A stretch of DNA of 64,000 nt from Verrucomicrobiota bacterium (GTDB taxonomy: Bacteria > Verrucomicrobiota > Verrucomicrobiia > Opitutales > Opitutaceae), in the NCBI GenBank assembly GCA_023432225.1, contig JAEYUW010000043.1:140007-204006 (forward strand), read 5' to 3'. This document shows positions 42,207 to 50,664 of this stretch, piece by piece. How positions within the stretch are numbered: position 1 is the stretch's first letter; every line of letters starts with the position of its first letter. Position numbers and translations under genes: made by a program. The notes beneath the pieces were generated by a model. It was given only the letters and a program-made list of their open reading frames with translations, had not been told where the DNA came from and ran no database searches.

Positions 42207-42335
42207 ATGCACACTCCGCCTGTCCGCCCTCAGCCTTTGCCCAAGCTTGCCATGGTCCGTTGCGCCAACCGGCGTGACGTGCGCGGAGCGTCGTCGCTCC
42301 GCCCGAAGAAGACCCATGTGCGCCGCGTCGCTTGA
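42207..42335 (+). CDS. Possible small basic ORF between mraZ and rsmH
   Basis: ATG 42207 opens a 42-codon frame coding a Pro/Arg-rich basic peptide. It ends 16 nt before the chosen rsmH start. No domain is recognised. It may be non-coding leader; the call rests only on position and an uninterrupted frame. Confidence 0.22.
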   Translation: MHTPPVRPQPLPKLAMVRCANRRDVRGASSLRPKKTHVRRVA

Positions 42336-42351
42336 GCTTCCGACCCGGACC

Positions 42352-43266
42352 ATGATCGCGGGGCACCAGCCGGTTCTCCTGAACGAGGTAATTGAATACC
42401 TCGCGCCGGAGAGCGGCCGGACCTATCTCGACTGCACTTTCGGCGGTGGTGGCCATACGCAGGAAATTCTGCGCCGTGGCGCCAGTGTGGTAGCACTGGA
42501 CCGGGATCCATCCGCCCAACCCCGGGCTGCGCTGGTGCAGGCGCAGTTTCCGGGCGCCTTTACGTTCGTCGATCTGAACTTCGGCGATCTGCCGCTGCTG
42601 CCGCAGCAAGGTTTCGCGGGCATCCTCTTCGACCTCGGCGTCTCGTCGTTTCAACTCGACGAAGTCGAGCGCGGCTTCGCGTTCCGTCACGATGCGCCGG
42701 CCGACATGCGCATGAATCCGCGCGAAGGCCAGCCGGCCGCGCGCTGGCTCGAGGTCGCGTCGCACGACGCGCTCGTTCGCGCCATCCGCGACTACGGCGA
42801 AGAGCAGAACTGGCGCCGCGTCGTCACCGCGATCGAGGCCGCGCGCGGCACCGGCCAGCTCGCGCGCACCGCTTCGCTCGCGCAGCTCATCGCCGACGCG
42901 ATCCCGGCCGCGGTGAAGCGCGACAGCAAGATCCACCCGGCCACGCGCGCCTTCCAAGGCATCCGCATCGCGGTGAACGACGAACTCGGCGCCATCGATC
43001 GTGCGCTGCCCGCCGCGTTCGAGCGCCTCGCCGTCGGCGGCGTGCTCGCGGTCATCAGCTTCCATTCGCTCGAAGATCGCCCGGTGAAGCAGTTCTTCCG
43101 CCGCCTGTGCGGTCTGCCGGTCGATGCCAACGACTCCACGCCGCAACAGCTCCGCGAGAAACACGCCGAGCTGCTCACGCGCAAGCCGGTCGTGCCGACC
43201 GACGCCGAGATTTCCGCCAACCCCCGCAGCCGTTCCGCGAAGCTGCGCGTCCTCCGCAAACTCTAA
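42352..43266 (+). CDS. rsmH: 16S rRNA (cytosine1402-N4)-methyltransferase RsmH
   Basis: RsmH methylates N4 of C1402 in the ribosomal P site. The 304-residue protein has HQPVLLNEVIEYL, the SAM motif DCTFGGGGHTQEIL near residue 28, LFDLGVSSFQLDE near 90, and RGFAFRHDAPADMRMNP. The helical insert and the terminal SFHSLEDRPVKQFF are present. ATG 42352 leaves six residues before PVLL, as in many homologues. ATG 42316 in frame, with a better purine-rich ribosome site, is an alternative. It occupies its usual place after mraZ. Confidence 0.93.
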   Translation: MIAGHQPVLLNEVIEYLAPESGRTYLDCTFGGGGHTQEILRRGASVVALDRDPSAQPRAALVQAQFPGAFTFVDLNFGDLPLLPQQGFAGILFDLGVSSFQLDEVERGFAFRHDAPADMRMNPREGQPAARWLEVASHDALVRAIRDYGEEQNWRRVVTAIEAARGTGQLARTASLAQLIADAIPAAVKRDSKIHPATRAFQGIRIAVNDELGAIDRALPAAFERLAVGGVLAVISFHSLEDRPVKQFFRRLCGLPVDANDSTPQQLREKHAELLTRKPVVPTDAEISANPRSRSAKLRVLRKL

Positions 43267-43287
43267 AAGCCGTTCCCACCACTCCCG

Positions 43288-43704
43288 ATGAAGCCGCCTC
43301 CGCCCAACGCGCTCGTCAACAAAGTCGTCCTTCTCTCGCTCGCGCTCCTCATGTTCGCCGGCACCCTCGGCCTCGGCGCCGTCTGGGTGCGCCAGGAAAT
43401 TTTCGCCACTGCCAACCGCATCCGCGTCCTCGAAGGCGAGACCGCCGACGTGGTGCGCAAGCTCGACGAAGTCGGCGCGCAGATCGCGACCGCGGAGAGT
43501 GTGGCCACGTTGCTGCAATCGAACGAATCCCTGCGTCTCGGCCTCGCGACCGCCAAAGAAATCCAGGTCGTCCGCGTCGAACGTGATCCGTTGCTCGAGC
43601 TGAGCCGCAAGCGCGCGGCCGAAGCGATCTTCCGCTCGGCTGAAGCTGCGCAAAACGCCAACGCCTTCGCGTTCCGCGTCATTCCCGCCTCGCTGGCCCG
43701 CTGA
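43288..43704 (+). CDS. FtsL-like septum protein
   Basis: This 138-residue bitopic protein has a short cytoplasmic tail, one membrane segment (about 12-33), then a periplasmic coiled coil (about 38-110). Sequence is not conserved, as is typical of FtsL, but size, topology and position between rsmH and ftsI are those of FtsL. It would bind FtsB/FtsQ and activate FtsWI. The gene ends 1 nt before ftsI. Confidence 0.65.
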   Translation: MKPPPPNALVNKVVLLSLALLMFAGTLGLGAVWVRQEIFATANRIRVLEGETADVVRKLDEVGAQIATAESVATLLQSNESLRLGLATAKEIQVVRVERDPLLELSRKRAAEAIFRSAEAAQNANAFAFRVIPASLAR

Positions 43705-43705
43705 G

Positions 43706-45508
43706 ATGTCGAAGGGTTTCGCCTCCAACGTTCGCATGACGCTCCTCGCCGTGGGCGTGCTCGGCCTGTTCACGGCCGTGGGCGTCCGCCTGGTGTTCCT
43801 GCACGTGCTGGATCGCGACGAGCTTTTGCGCTTCGTGGAGAAGGCCCGCCGCCAGATCGTCGTCGAGCACGCGCGCCGCGGTGCGATTCTCGATACCAAG
43901 GGCAACGTCCTCGCCACCTCGCGCTCCTACATCGTCCTCGGCGTCGACCCCGAGATGCTCAAGGACACCGACAGCTCCAAGTGGGCCGACCTCGCGCGCT
44001 TGCTCGGTGTCAACTACCTCGAACTCGACAAGACGCTCCGCAAGTCGATCGCCGCCTCCCAACTCGCGCTCGCCTCGACCGACCAGACCGCGAAGGAGAA
44101 GCGCATCCGCTACGTGAAGCTCGCCGACGAAGTCGACGAGGCCGTCTACGACAAGATCATGGCGCTGCGCATCCGCGGCATCTACGGCTCGCGCGGCTAC
44201 AAGCGCGTCTATCCGGGCAACCAGCTCGCCGCGCACGTCCTCGGCTACATTAATAAAGAGAACACGCCCGTCACCGGCGCCGAGAAGCACCTCGACCTTT
44301 ACCTCAAAGGCCAGGACGGCTGGATCGAATCCGAGAAAGACGGCGCGCGCCGCGAGATGGCGCAGTTCCGCACGCGCGAAGTCGACCCGCAGGACGGCCA
44401 CGATGTCGTCCTCACGATCGATTCGGTCATCCAGAACATCATCGAGCGCGAACTCGATGCCATCGCGGCGAAATACAATCCGAAGTTCGCCACCATCATC
44501 GTCAGCGATCCGCAGACCGGCGCGATCCTCGGCATGGCCAACTGGCCGAGCTACAACCTCAACGAGTTCTTCAAGGCCCCGCTCGACGTTCAGCGCAACA
44601 ACGCTGTCACCGACATCATCGAACCCGGCTCCACCTTCAAGATCGTCGCCGCCGGCGGCGGCCTCAACGACGGCACGGTGACGCCGGCCACCGCCTTCGA
44701 TTGCGAGAACCCGACCGTTTTCATCGGCGGCAAGGAGCGCAAGCTGCCGAAGGAAGACCACTTCATGGGCACGCTCTCGGTGCGCGAGATCGTCAGCCAC
44801 TCCAGCAACCGCGGCGCCGCCCACATCGCGATGGCGATGGGCGCCCAGCGCTTCTACGAATACGCGAAACTCTACGGCTTCGGCGAGGCGACCAAGTTCG
44901 GCCTCGGCGGCGAAGTGCGCGGCATCCTCGAACCTCCCGCGAAATGGGACGGCCTCACCCTCACGCGCATGCCCATGGGCCACGCCGTCGCTGCCACGCC
45001 GCTGCAAGTGCACATGGCGATGAGCGTCGTCGCCAACGGCGGCACGCTGCTCCGTCCGCAAATCATCAAGGAAATCCGCGACACCGAAGGGCACGTCGTG
45101 CGTTCGTTCGCGCCGGAAAAGCGTCAACAGGTCCTCAAGCCCAGCACCGCCGCCACACTCGCGCAGATGCTGCACGGCACCGTGGTTGAGGGCACCGCGA
45201 AGGGCTTCGACATCGAAGGCTTCGAAATCGCGGGCAAGACCGGCACGACCCAGAAGATCATCGACGGCAAATATTCCACCACGCGTCACGTCGCGTCCTT
45301 CGTCGGGTTCTTCCCGGCGAGCCGCCCGGAAGTCGTGCTCTCCGTTATCGTCGACGACGCAAAGGTCCCGGGCGGCTTCGCCTACGGCCGCGCCGTCTCC
45401 GCCCCCGCGTTCAAAAACGTCGCGGAACAACTCATCCAATACCTTGACATCAAGCCTGTGCGCGCGCCGTCGCGCATCGCACTGGCGATGACCGGAGCCG
45501 CCCAATGA
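43706..45508 (+). CDS. ftsI: Penicillin-binding protein, FtsI/PBP3-type transpeptidase
   Basis: This 600-residue class B PBP cross-links septal peptidoglycan. It has one membrane segment (about 12-32), the PBP dimer domain (ARRGAILDTKGNVLATSR near 52), and the transpeptidase. The active serine is Ser309 in STFK, SSN is at 366-368 and KTG at 511-513. The C-terminus has no PASTA domain. Its last four bases overlap the murE start (ATGA). It should work with FtsW encoded later in the cluster. Confidence 0.95.
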   Translation: MSKGFASNVRMTLLAVGVLGLFTAVGVRLVFLHVLDRDELLRFVEKARRQIVVEHARRGAILDTKGNVLATSRSYIVLGVDPEMLKDTDSSKWADLARLLGVNYLELDKTLRKSIAASQLALASTDQTAKEKRIRYVKLADEVDEAVYDKIMALRIRGIYGSRGYKRVYPGNQLAAHVLGYINKENTPVTGAEKHLDLYLKGQDGWIESEKDGARREMAQFRTREVDPQDGHDVVLTIDSVIQNIIERELDAIAAKYNPKFATIIVSDPQTGAILGMANWPSYNLNEFFKAPLDVQRNNAVTDIIEPGSTFKIVAAGGGLNDGTVTPATAFDCENPTVFIGGKERKLPKEDHFMGTLSVREIVSHSSNRGAAHIAMAMGAQRFYEYAKLYGFGEATKFGLGGEVRGILEPPAKWDGLTLTRMPMGHAVAATPLQVHMAMSVVANGGTLLRPQIIKEIRDTEGHVVRSFAPEKRQQVLKPSTAATLAQMLHGTVVEGTAKGFDIEGFEIAGKTGTTQKIIDGKYSTTRHVASFVGFFPASRPEVVLSVIVDDAKVPGGFAYGRAVSAPAFKNVAEQLIQYLDIKPVRAPSRIALAMTGAAQ

Positions 45509-47097
45509 TCGGCTATCTCACGCCCAACTATCCGCTCGTCGCGGCCTTCCGCTCGCTGCCGGCCACCCGCCGCCGCCCGGTCGACCGCGTGTCCCAACAA
45601 ATCTTCAAGATGGCCCCGAAGCTCTCCGACTTCCTCAACGACGATGAAATCGTCGCGAGCAAGGGCGATCTCGATCGCCCGATTTCCGGCCTCGCCATGG
45701 ACAGCCGCCGCGTGATGCACGGCAATCTGTTCTTCGCGATTCCCGGTCGGCGTGCGGATGGCAATCTCTTCATCGACGAAGCCATCGCGCGCGGTGCCGT
45801 CGCGATCATTGCCGAGAAAATTCCGTCGGTCACCTCGCAGCGCGTCACCTACGTGCAGGTTGCGGACGCCCGCCGCGTGCTCGCGCGCGTGTCGCAGCGT
45901 TTCTTCAAGTTTCCGGATCGCTCGCTCGACCTCGTCGGCATCACCGGCACCAACGGCAAGACCACGGTTGCCGCGCTCGCGAAGCATTTGCTCTCCACGG
46001 ATCACCAGCGCGTCGGCCTGATCGGCACGGTCAACTACGACCTCGGCGCGCGCGTCGTGCCGTCTTATCGCACCACGCCCGAGGCGCTCGACCTCTTCGG
46101 CATGCTCGCGCAGATGCGTGACGCCGGTTGCCGCCAGGCGGTGATGGAAGTCAGCTCGCACGGCATCGACCAGCATCGCGTGCTCGGCATGCAGTTCGGC
46201 GTCGCGGTGTTCACCAACCTAACGCAGGACCACCTCGATTATCACGGTTCGCTCGACGCCTACTTCGCGGTGAAAGCGCGCCTCTTCCGCGGCGAAACCG
46301 CGCCGGCTCCACGCGCAGTGGCGATCAACCTCGACGATCCGCACGGTCGCCGCCTCGCCGCCGAAGTGCCCGCCGGCATGAAGCTCGTCACCTTCGGCGA
46401 AACGCCGGACGCGATGATCCGCGCCGAGAACGTCCGCCTCTCGTTCAAGAGCGCGGCGCTGACGCTCGTCTGGCCGGAAGGTCGCGTGGAAATCGAGAGC
46501 CCGCTCATCGGCCGCTACAACGTTTCGAACCTGCTCGCCGCGTTCGCTGCGTGCTACGCGCTCGGCCGCGATCCGCAGATCATTGCCACGCGGCTCAAGA
46601 GCTTCGCCGGCGTCTCCGGCCGCATGGAGCGCATCGATGTCGGCCAGCCGTTCAACGTGCTCGTCGATTACGCGCACACCGACGATGCGCTGCGCAACGC
46701 GCTCGGCATGCTCAAGGCCATCACGCCCGGCCGCCTGTTTGTCGTCTTCGGTTGCGGCGGCAACCGCGACCGCTCCAAGCGCGCGCTCATGACCGCCGCC
46801 GTGCAGGAATTCGCCGACGGCGCGTGGGCCACCGCGGACAACCCGCGCAACGAACCGCTGCTGCAGATTTTCTCCGACATGAAGCCGGGCGTCGCCGACG
46901 CTGCGAAGATCACCTTCGTCGAGGACCGCCGCCGCGCCATCAGCCTTGCGCTCGACGCCGCGCGCGAAGGCGACTGCCTCCTCATCGCCGGCAAGGGCCA
47001 CGAGACCTTCCAGGAACTTGCGGACACCGTCGTCCCGTTCGACGACCGCCAGGTCGTCCGCGAACTCATCGGCATCAAGCAGCTCAAGTCGCTTTGA
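45505..47097 (+). CDS. murE: UDP-MurNAc-tripeptide ligase MurE (meso-DAP type)
   Basis: MurE adds the third residue of the stem peptide. The ATP loop GTNGKT is at residues 148-153, LTQDHLDYHGS near 245, and DNPRNEP from 445. The DNPR motif marks meso-diaminopimelate specificity. ATG 45505 overlaps the ftsI stop and gives 530 residues. Conserved sequence begins only at MAPKLSDFL, so ATG 45610 (495 residues) may be the true start. The N-terminal 35 residues would then be unused. Confidence 0.94.
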   Translation: MIGYLTPNYPLVAAFRSLPATRRRPVDRVSQQIFKMAPKLSDFLNDDEIVASKGDLDRPISGLAMDSRRVMHGNLFFAIPGRRADGNLFIDEAIARGAVAIIAEKIPSVTSQRVTYVQVADARRVLARVSQRFFKFPDRSLDLVGITGTNGKTTVAALAKHLLSTDHQRVGLIGTVNYDLGARVVPSYRTTPEALDLFGMLAQMRDAGCRQAVMEVSSHGIDQHRVLGMQFGVAVFTNLTQDHLDYHGSLDAYFAVKARLFRGETAPAPRAVAINLDDPHGRRLAAEVPAGMKLVTFGETPDAMIRAENVRLSFKSAALTLVWPEGRVEIESPLIGRYNVSNLLAAFAACYALGRDPQIIATRLKSFAGVSGRMERIDVGQPFNVLVDYAHTDDALRNALGMLKAITPGRLFVVFGCGGNRDRSKRALMTAAVQEFADGAWATADNPRNEPLLQIFSDMKPGVADAAKITFVEDRRRAISLALDAAREGDCLLIAGKGHETFQELADTVVPFDDRQVVRELIGIKQLKSL

Positions 47098-47102
47098 TTG
47101 CA

Positions 47103-47276
47103 GTGACGCCCGCCACCAACAACTCCCCGCGCCCGGAGGGTAAACCCACCGCTGCTGACACGAAGTCGGCGGCGACCTGGGTGCGCGCCAAGCGCGCTCC
47201 CCGGCGCAAGCGCGTCGACGGCGCCAACGCGCTTCAGCTCGGCGCCATCAACCTCGCGAGCAACCGCCATGCGTGA
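47103..47276 (+). CDS. Small basic ORF coupled to murF start
   Basis: A GTG at 47103 opens 57 codons that fill the murE-murF gap and end TGA 47274-47276, overlapping the murF ATG (47269) by 8 nt. The peptide is rich in Thr/Ala/Pro, then basic (RAKRAPRRKRVDG). No domain is recognised and no ATG is available. Tight fit on both sides suggests either a real coupled gene or a leader. Confidence 0.35.
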   Translation: MTPATNNSPRPEGKPTAADTKSAATWVRAKRAPRRKRVDGANALQLGAINLASNRHA

Positions 47277-48747
47277 GTTCGTCGCTCAGTCGCTCGCGTT
47301 GTGGACCGGTGGTCGTTGGACAACGATGCCGGTCTCGTCGCTTTCGGGCTTCAATCAAGACACCCGCGCTCTGACTGCGGGCCAGGTTTTTGTCGCGCTC
47401 AAGACCGACAAGCGCGACGGCCATGACTTTCTCGCCGACGCCGCCGCGAAAGGCGCCGTCGCCGCGCTCGTCGCGCGCGAGGTGCCCGGCGCGCCGCTGC
47501 CGCAGCTCGTCGTGGTGGATCCGTTGCGCGCCTTTCAAACGATCGCGGCGGAATACCGCCGCGCGTTCCCCGGCCGCGTCATCGGCATCACGGGCAGTGC
47601 AGGCAAGACGTCGACCAAGGATCTGGTGGCCACGCTGCTGGAAGTAGGGCCGGTCTTCGACCGGCCCAGTTCGACTCGCGAATCGTCTGATTTGTCCGCT
47701 TCGACCGCTCAACCGGGCCGGTCACAGACCGGCCCTACTCACGCTGCGCACGTTCTCTCCCGCGTCCTCGCCACGCAGGGCAATCTCAACAATTTCATCG
47801 GTGTTCCACTCACGCTGACACAGCTCGACTCTGCGCTGCACCACACGGCGGTGATCGAGGCCGGCATCAACATGCCGGGTGAGATGCGCGATCTAGCGGG
47901 AATGATTCAGCCCGATCACGCGATCGTGACGATGGTCGGTCCGGCGCACTTGGAACAGCTCGGGTCGCTCGAAGGCGTCGCGGCGGAGAAGGCGACGTTG
48001 CTGGCGTTCACCGCACGAGGCGGTCTCCAGGTTTTTCCAGTCTCGTGCTGGCAATACGAGCCCTTCCAGATGCTCGCCAACCCGCTCGTGCTCGTCCCAG
48101 CCAACGAGGCGATGGTGCGCGTCGACGGTCGCACCGTGCAATTCACCGTGCTGCACCGTCCTGATCGCACGGAGGTGACGCTCGGCGCCAAGCGCACATT
48201 CGTTCTCCGCCGTGTCTCGAGCGGCATGGCGCAAAACGCCGCGCTCGCCCTCGCGCTCGCGTCCGAACTCGGCGTCGACGACGCGACGCTCCAGCAGCGG
48301 CTCGCGCTGTGGCAGCCCTCGAAATGGCGCGGTGAGATGCAGCGGGTAGGGGAGGCGGAGGTTTATTGTGATTTCTACAACGCGAATCCCGCCTCGATGG
48401 CCGATGCCATCGCAACGTTCGCGAGCCTCGCGCGTTCCGAATTGCCGCGCCTCTACGTCCTCGGCGGCATGGAGGAACTCGGCGCGCAGGCGGCGGAATT
48501 TCACCAGCAACTCGGACGCACGATCCTGCTCCGGCCCGGCGATTTCCTTTTCACGATCGGCACGCACGCCGCGGCGTTGCGCGAAGGCTTGCTCGAGAAC
48601 GGCAACGATCCCGCGCAGATCGCGGTCGTGACTGAGCTCGCGCCCGTGCGCGAACGACTCGCGGCGTTCAAGGGCGCGGCGTTTCTGAAAGGGAGCCGCC
48701 GTTACCGTCTCGAAACCGTGCTCGATCCGCACGGCGGCACGCATTGA
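47269..48747 (+). CDS. murF: UDP-MurNAc-tripeptide--D-Ala-D-Ala ligase MurF with REP-derived insert
   Basis: MurF adds D-Ala-D-Ala to complete the pentapeptide. The protein has 492 residues. The ATP loop GSAGKT is at 109-114 (Lys113), HVLATQGNLNN-type substrate motif (here RVLATQGNLNN) near 165, NMPGEMRDLA, and YCDFYNANPASM. Residues 126-157 are not MurF-like: they are the in-frame translation of a REP pair (47644-47738) between the ATP loop and the LATQGNLNN motif. In homologues only a short segment separates these. Without the insert the length would be near the usual 450-460. Confidence 0.93.
   Translation: MREFVAQSLALWTGGRWTTMPVSSLSGFNQDTRALTAGQVFVALKTDKRDGHDFLADAAAKGAVAALVAREVPGAPLPQLVVVDPLRAFQTIAAEYRRAFPGRVIGITGSAGKTSTKDLVATLLEVGPVFDRPSSTRESSDLSASTAQPGRSQTGPTHAAHVLSRVLATQGNLNNFIGVPLTLTQLDSALHHTAVIEAGINMPGEMRDLAGMIQPDHAIVTMVGPAHLEQLGSLEGVAAEKATLLAFTARGGLQVFPVSCWQYEPFQMLANPLVLVPANEAMVRVDGRTVQFTVLHRPDRTEVTLGAKRTFVLRRVSSGMAQNAALALALASELGVDDATLQQRLALWQPSKWRGEMQRVGEAEVYCDFYNANPASMADAIATFASLARSELPRLYVLGGMEELGAQAAEFHQQLGRTILLRPGDFLFTIGTHAAALREGLLENGNDPAQIAVVTELAPVRERLAAFKGAAFLKGSRRYRLETVLDPHGGTH
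47644..47738. repeat. REP-like hairpin pair inside murF coding sequence
   Basis: Bracketed GTAGGG...CCCTAC, with stems GGGCCGGTC/GACCGGCCC and GGGCCGGTC/GACCGGCCC. It matches the intergenic family (compare 39565) but is read through in frame as about 32 residues of murF. Confidence 0.9.
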
Positions 48748-48750
48748 GCC

Positions 48751-49059
48751 ATGAAACTCGCCGGCATCACCTCCTTTGTAGGGCCTGACCTCGCGTCAGG
48801 CCTAGGCTCGACGCAAGGTCGAGCCCTACCGAATTCGGAGGGAGCCGGTTTCGATGATTTCGTCGTGCCCACAATGACGATCGGCGATGCACCCGCGGGG
48901 TCTGCATTTTCGCTGACCGAGAACGCGGCGTGGAGCGCCCGCGTCGCACTGAATCTCTCTTCTCTCTCCGAGTCTCCCTCCTTCGTCGCGCGTGCCATTC
49001 GCGAGACCTACGGACGCTACCTTTCCGCGCGGCCCCGCCGCTTTCACGCCCATGCTTAG
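48751..49059 (+). CDS. Hypothetical protein between murF and mraY, contains REP
   Basis: ATG 48751 starts 3 nt after the murF stop and the frame of 102 codons overlaps the mraY start by 8 nt, a position typical of a co-translated gene. No family is recognised. Codons 10-27 are a translated REP pair (48778-48829). The remaining part, from FDDFVVPTMTIGD to RETYGRYLSARP, has normal residue composition. It may be a real small gene invaded by a repeat, or a remnant. Confidence 0.4.
   Translation: MKLAGITSFVGPDLASGLGSTQGRALPNSEGAGFDDFVVPTMTIGDAPAGSAFSLTENAAWSARVALNLSSLSESPSFVARAIRETYGRYLSARPRRFHAHA
48778..48829. repeat. REP-like hairpin pair, compact
   Basis: The tightest pair in the window: GTAGGGCCTGAC/GTCAGGCC is followed after TA by GGCTCGAC/GTCGAGCCCTAC. 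The right stem is the left stem class of 2165-2253, so stem cassettes have been exchanged between elements. Confidence 0.88.
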
Positions 49060-50167
49060 CTACCTCGCCGACTACGAGCAGTATTTCGGACCACTGCGCC
49101 TCTTTGCGTCGCAGACGTTCCGCATCATCGGCGGCTCGGCCACCGCGTTGCTCATCGGCTTCCTCATCGGGCCGTGGCTCATCCGCCGCTTTCGCGAGCT
49201 GAAGTTTGGCCACGGCTACATCGACGAACGCACGGGCGCGCTCGGCGCCACCTATTTCGACAAGAAGCACACGCCCACGATGGGCGGGCTGATCATCTTT
49301 CTCTCGGTCTTCCTCAGCAGCGTGCTCTGGGCGCGGCCGAACGTCTGGGTGTTCGTCGCGCTTTTCGTCTACACGGCGCTCACCGTTCCCGGCTGGCGCG
49401 ACGACTACCTGAAGGTCGTTCACAAGAACAAGGACGGCATCAAACCGTGGGAAAAGATCGGCTGGCAGTCGCTCGCGACCGGCGTCGCGCTCTTGGTGTT
49501 GCTGAACCACCCGACGAGTGCGGTGAAGATTCGCGAGCTGTGGGTGCCGTTTTTCAAGGACGCCGTGATTCCGCACATGCACTGGGCGCTGCTGCTCGTG
49601 CTGATCTATCTCTGGATCGTCGGCTTCTCGAACGCCATCAACCTCACCGACGGTCTCGATGGTCTCGCCGTCGGTTGCACGATTACGGTCGCGCTCGTGC
49701 TCGGCATCATGGCCTACATCGCGGGCAATTCGATTTTCTCCGAATACCTGCTGCTCAGTCACGTCCCCGGCGCCGGCGAACTCACGGTTATTTGCGGCGC
49801 ACTGATCGGCGCGTGCATGGCGTTCCTGTGGTTCAACTCGCATCCCGCCGAGGTGTTCATGGGTGACACCGGCTCGCTCGCGCTCGGCGGCCTGATCGGC
49901 GTCGTGGCGTTCATGATCCACCAACCGTTCACGCTCGTGATCATCGGTGGCGTGTTCGTGATCGAGCTGCTCTCCGTCGTGTTCCAGGTCGGCTGGTTCA
50001 AGTTCACCAAACGCCGCTACGGCGAAGGCCGCCGGCTCCTGCGCATGGCGCCTATTCATCATCATTTCCAGAAGCTCGGCTGGCCGGAGACCAAAGTCGT
50101 GCTCCGCTTCTGGGTCGTCTCCCTCGGCTTCGCCCTCGTGGGCCTCGCGACACTCAAACTCCGCTGA
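49052..50167 (+). CDS. mraY: Phospho-MurNAc-pentapeptide transferase MraY
   Basis: MraY makes lipid I by moving phospho-MurNAc-pentapeptide to undecaprenyl phosphate. The 371-residue inner-membrane protein has about ten membrane segments. HTPTMGGLIIF near 70, NLTDGLDGLAVG near 205, SHPAEVFMGDTGSLALGG near 268 (catalytic Asp residues) and RMAPIHHHFQKLGWPE near 330 are all hallmark motifs. ATG 49052 gives MLSYLADYEQYFGPLRLF, a normal start. Confidence 0.96.
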   Translation: MLSYLADYEQYFGPLRLFASQTFRIIGGSATALLIGFLIGPWLIRRFRELKFGHGYIDERTGALGATYFDKKHTPTMGGLIIFLSVFLSSVLWARPNVWVFVALFVYTALTVPGWRDDYLKVVHKNKDGIKPWEKIGWQSLATGVALLVLLNHPTSAVKIRELWVPFFKDAVIPHMHWALLLVLIYLWIVGFSNAINLTDGLDGLAVGCTITVALVLGIMAYIAGNSIFSEYLLLSHVPGAGELTVICGALIGACMAFLWFNSHPAEVFMGDTGSLALGGLIGVVAFMIHQPFTLVIIGGVFVIELLSVVFQVGWFKFTKRRYGEGRRLLRMAPIHHHFQKLGWPETKVVLRFWVVSLGFALVGLATLKLR

Positions 50168-50177
50168 CGCGGTAAAT

Positions 50178-50267
50178 CTCAAACGCCAAACGTCCAAATC
50201 TCAAAAAATGCTCACGCGCGTTCACGCTCCCGTCTCCGTGCTTTGGCGTTTGGACGTTTGGAGTTTG
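50178..50267. repeat. Long inverted repeat, CAAACGCC word family
   Basis: The left arm (50180-50198) and the right arm (50249-50267) are 19 nt and complementary at 18 positions. Each arm consists of repeated CAAACGCC-like words; the right side carries a third word. A related element is at 53412-53514. Confidence 0.8.
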
Positions 50268-50329
50268 GCCCTTTCGGCGCCCACGGCGCCATGAAATCGA
50301 GAATCCAAAATCGAAAATCCCCAATCCCC

Positions 50330-50509
50330 ATGCCCGTCGACTTCAGCTCCGATCTCTCGCCCAGCTTTCGTGAAATTTCCCATGCCGGTCTGCTGCTCCT
50401 CAAGCAGCCGCTCGTGCGCTCGAGTTCCAAGCTCCGCCGCCTCCGTCGCGGCGTGACGCTGCCCGAGTTGCCGCTGAAGACCGCCCGCACTTTCGCAGGA
50501 GTCCGCTGA
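50330..50509 (+). CDS. Small ORF of unknown function after mraY
   Basis: ATG 50330 opens 59 codons starting MPVDFSSDLSPSFREISH, with a Leu-rich middle and a basic C-terminal half. No family is recognised. It lies in the 497-bp gap between mraY and the L,D-transpeptidase, on the coding strand, after the inverted repeat. RRGVTLPELP near the end looks like a prepilin cleavage motif but has no hydrophobic helix after it. Coding status is uncertain. Confidence 0.35.
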   Translation: MPVDFSSDLSPSFREISHAGLLLLKQPLVRSSSKLRRLRRGVTLPELPLKTARTFAGVR

Positions 50510-50581
50510 CAGGTTCTTTATCCAACATCCTCACCGGAACCAAAACCACCCGCTGTCGTCGGACCCCTGCTCGCTTTCGCC

Positions 50582-50662
50582 ATGATGGCACTCCTCGTTA
50601 TCGCCCTGTTGCTCTTCCACGCGCTTGTCTCCCTCGACAACACGCCGCGGACCGATCCGTAA
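50582..50662 (+). CDS. Very small hydrophobic peptide ORF
   Basis: ATG 50582 opens 26 codons: MMALLVIALLLFHALVSLD and a short polar tail. This is one membrane segment. It ends 2 nt before the L,D-transpeptidase start, so translational coupling is likely if it is translated. Too short to identify. Confidence 0.35.
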   Translation: MMALLVIALLLFHALVSLDNTPRTDP

Positions 50663-50664
50663 CG

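Noticed and set aside
50447..50509. Prepilin-like motif RRGVTLPELP in the small ORF after mraY
   Set aside because: No hydrophobic helix follows and the frame ends 12 codons later, so it cannot be a pilin.
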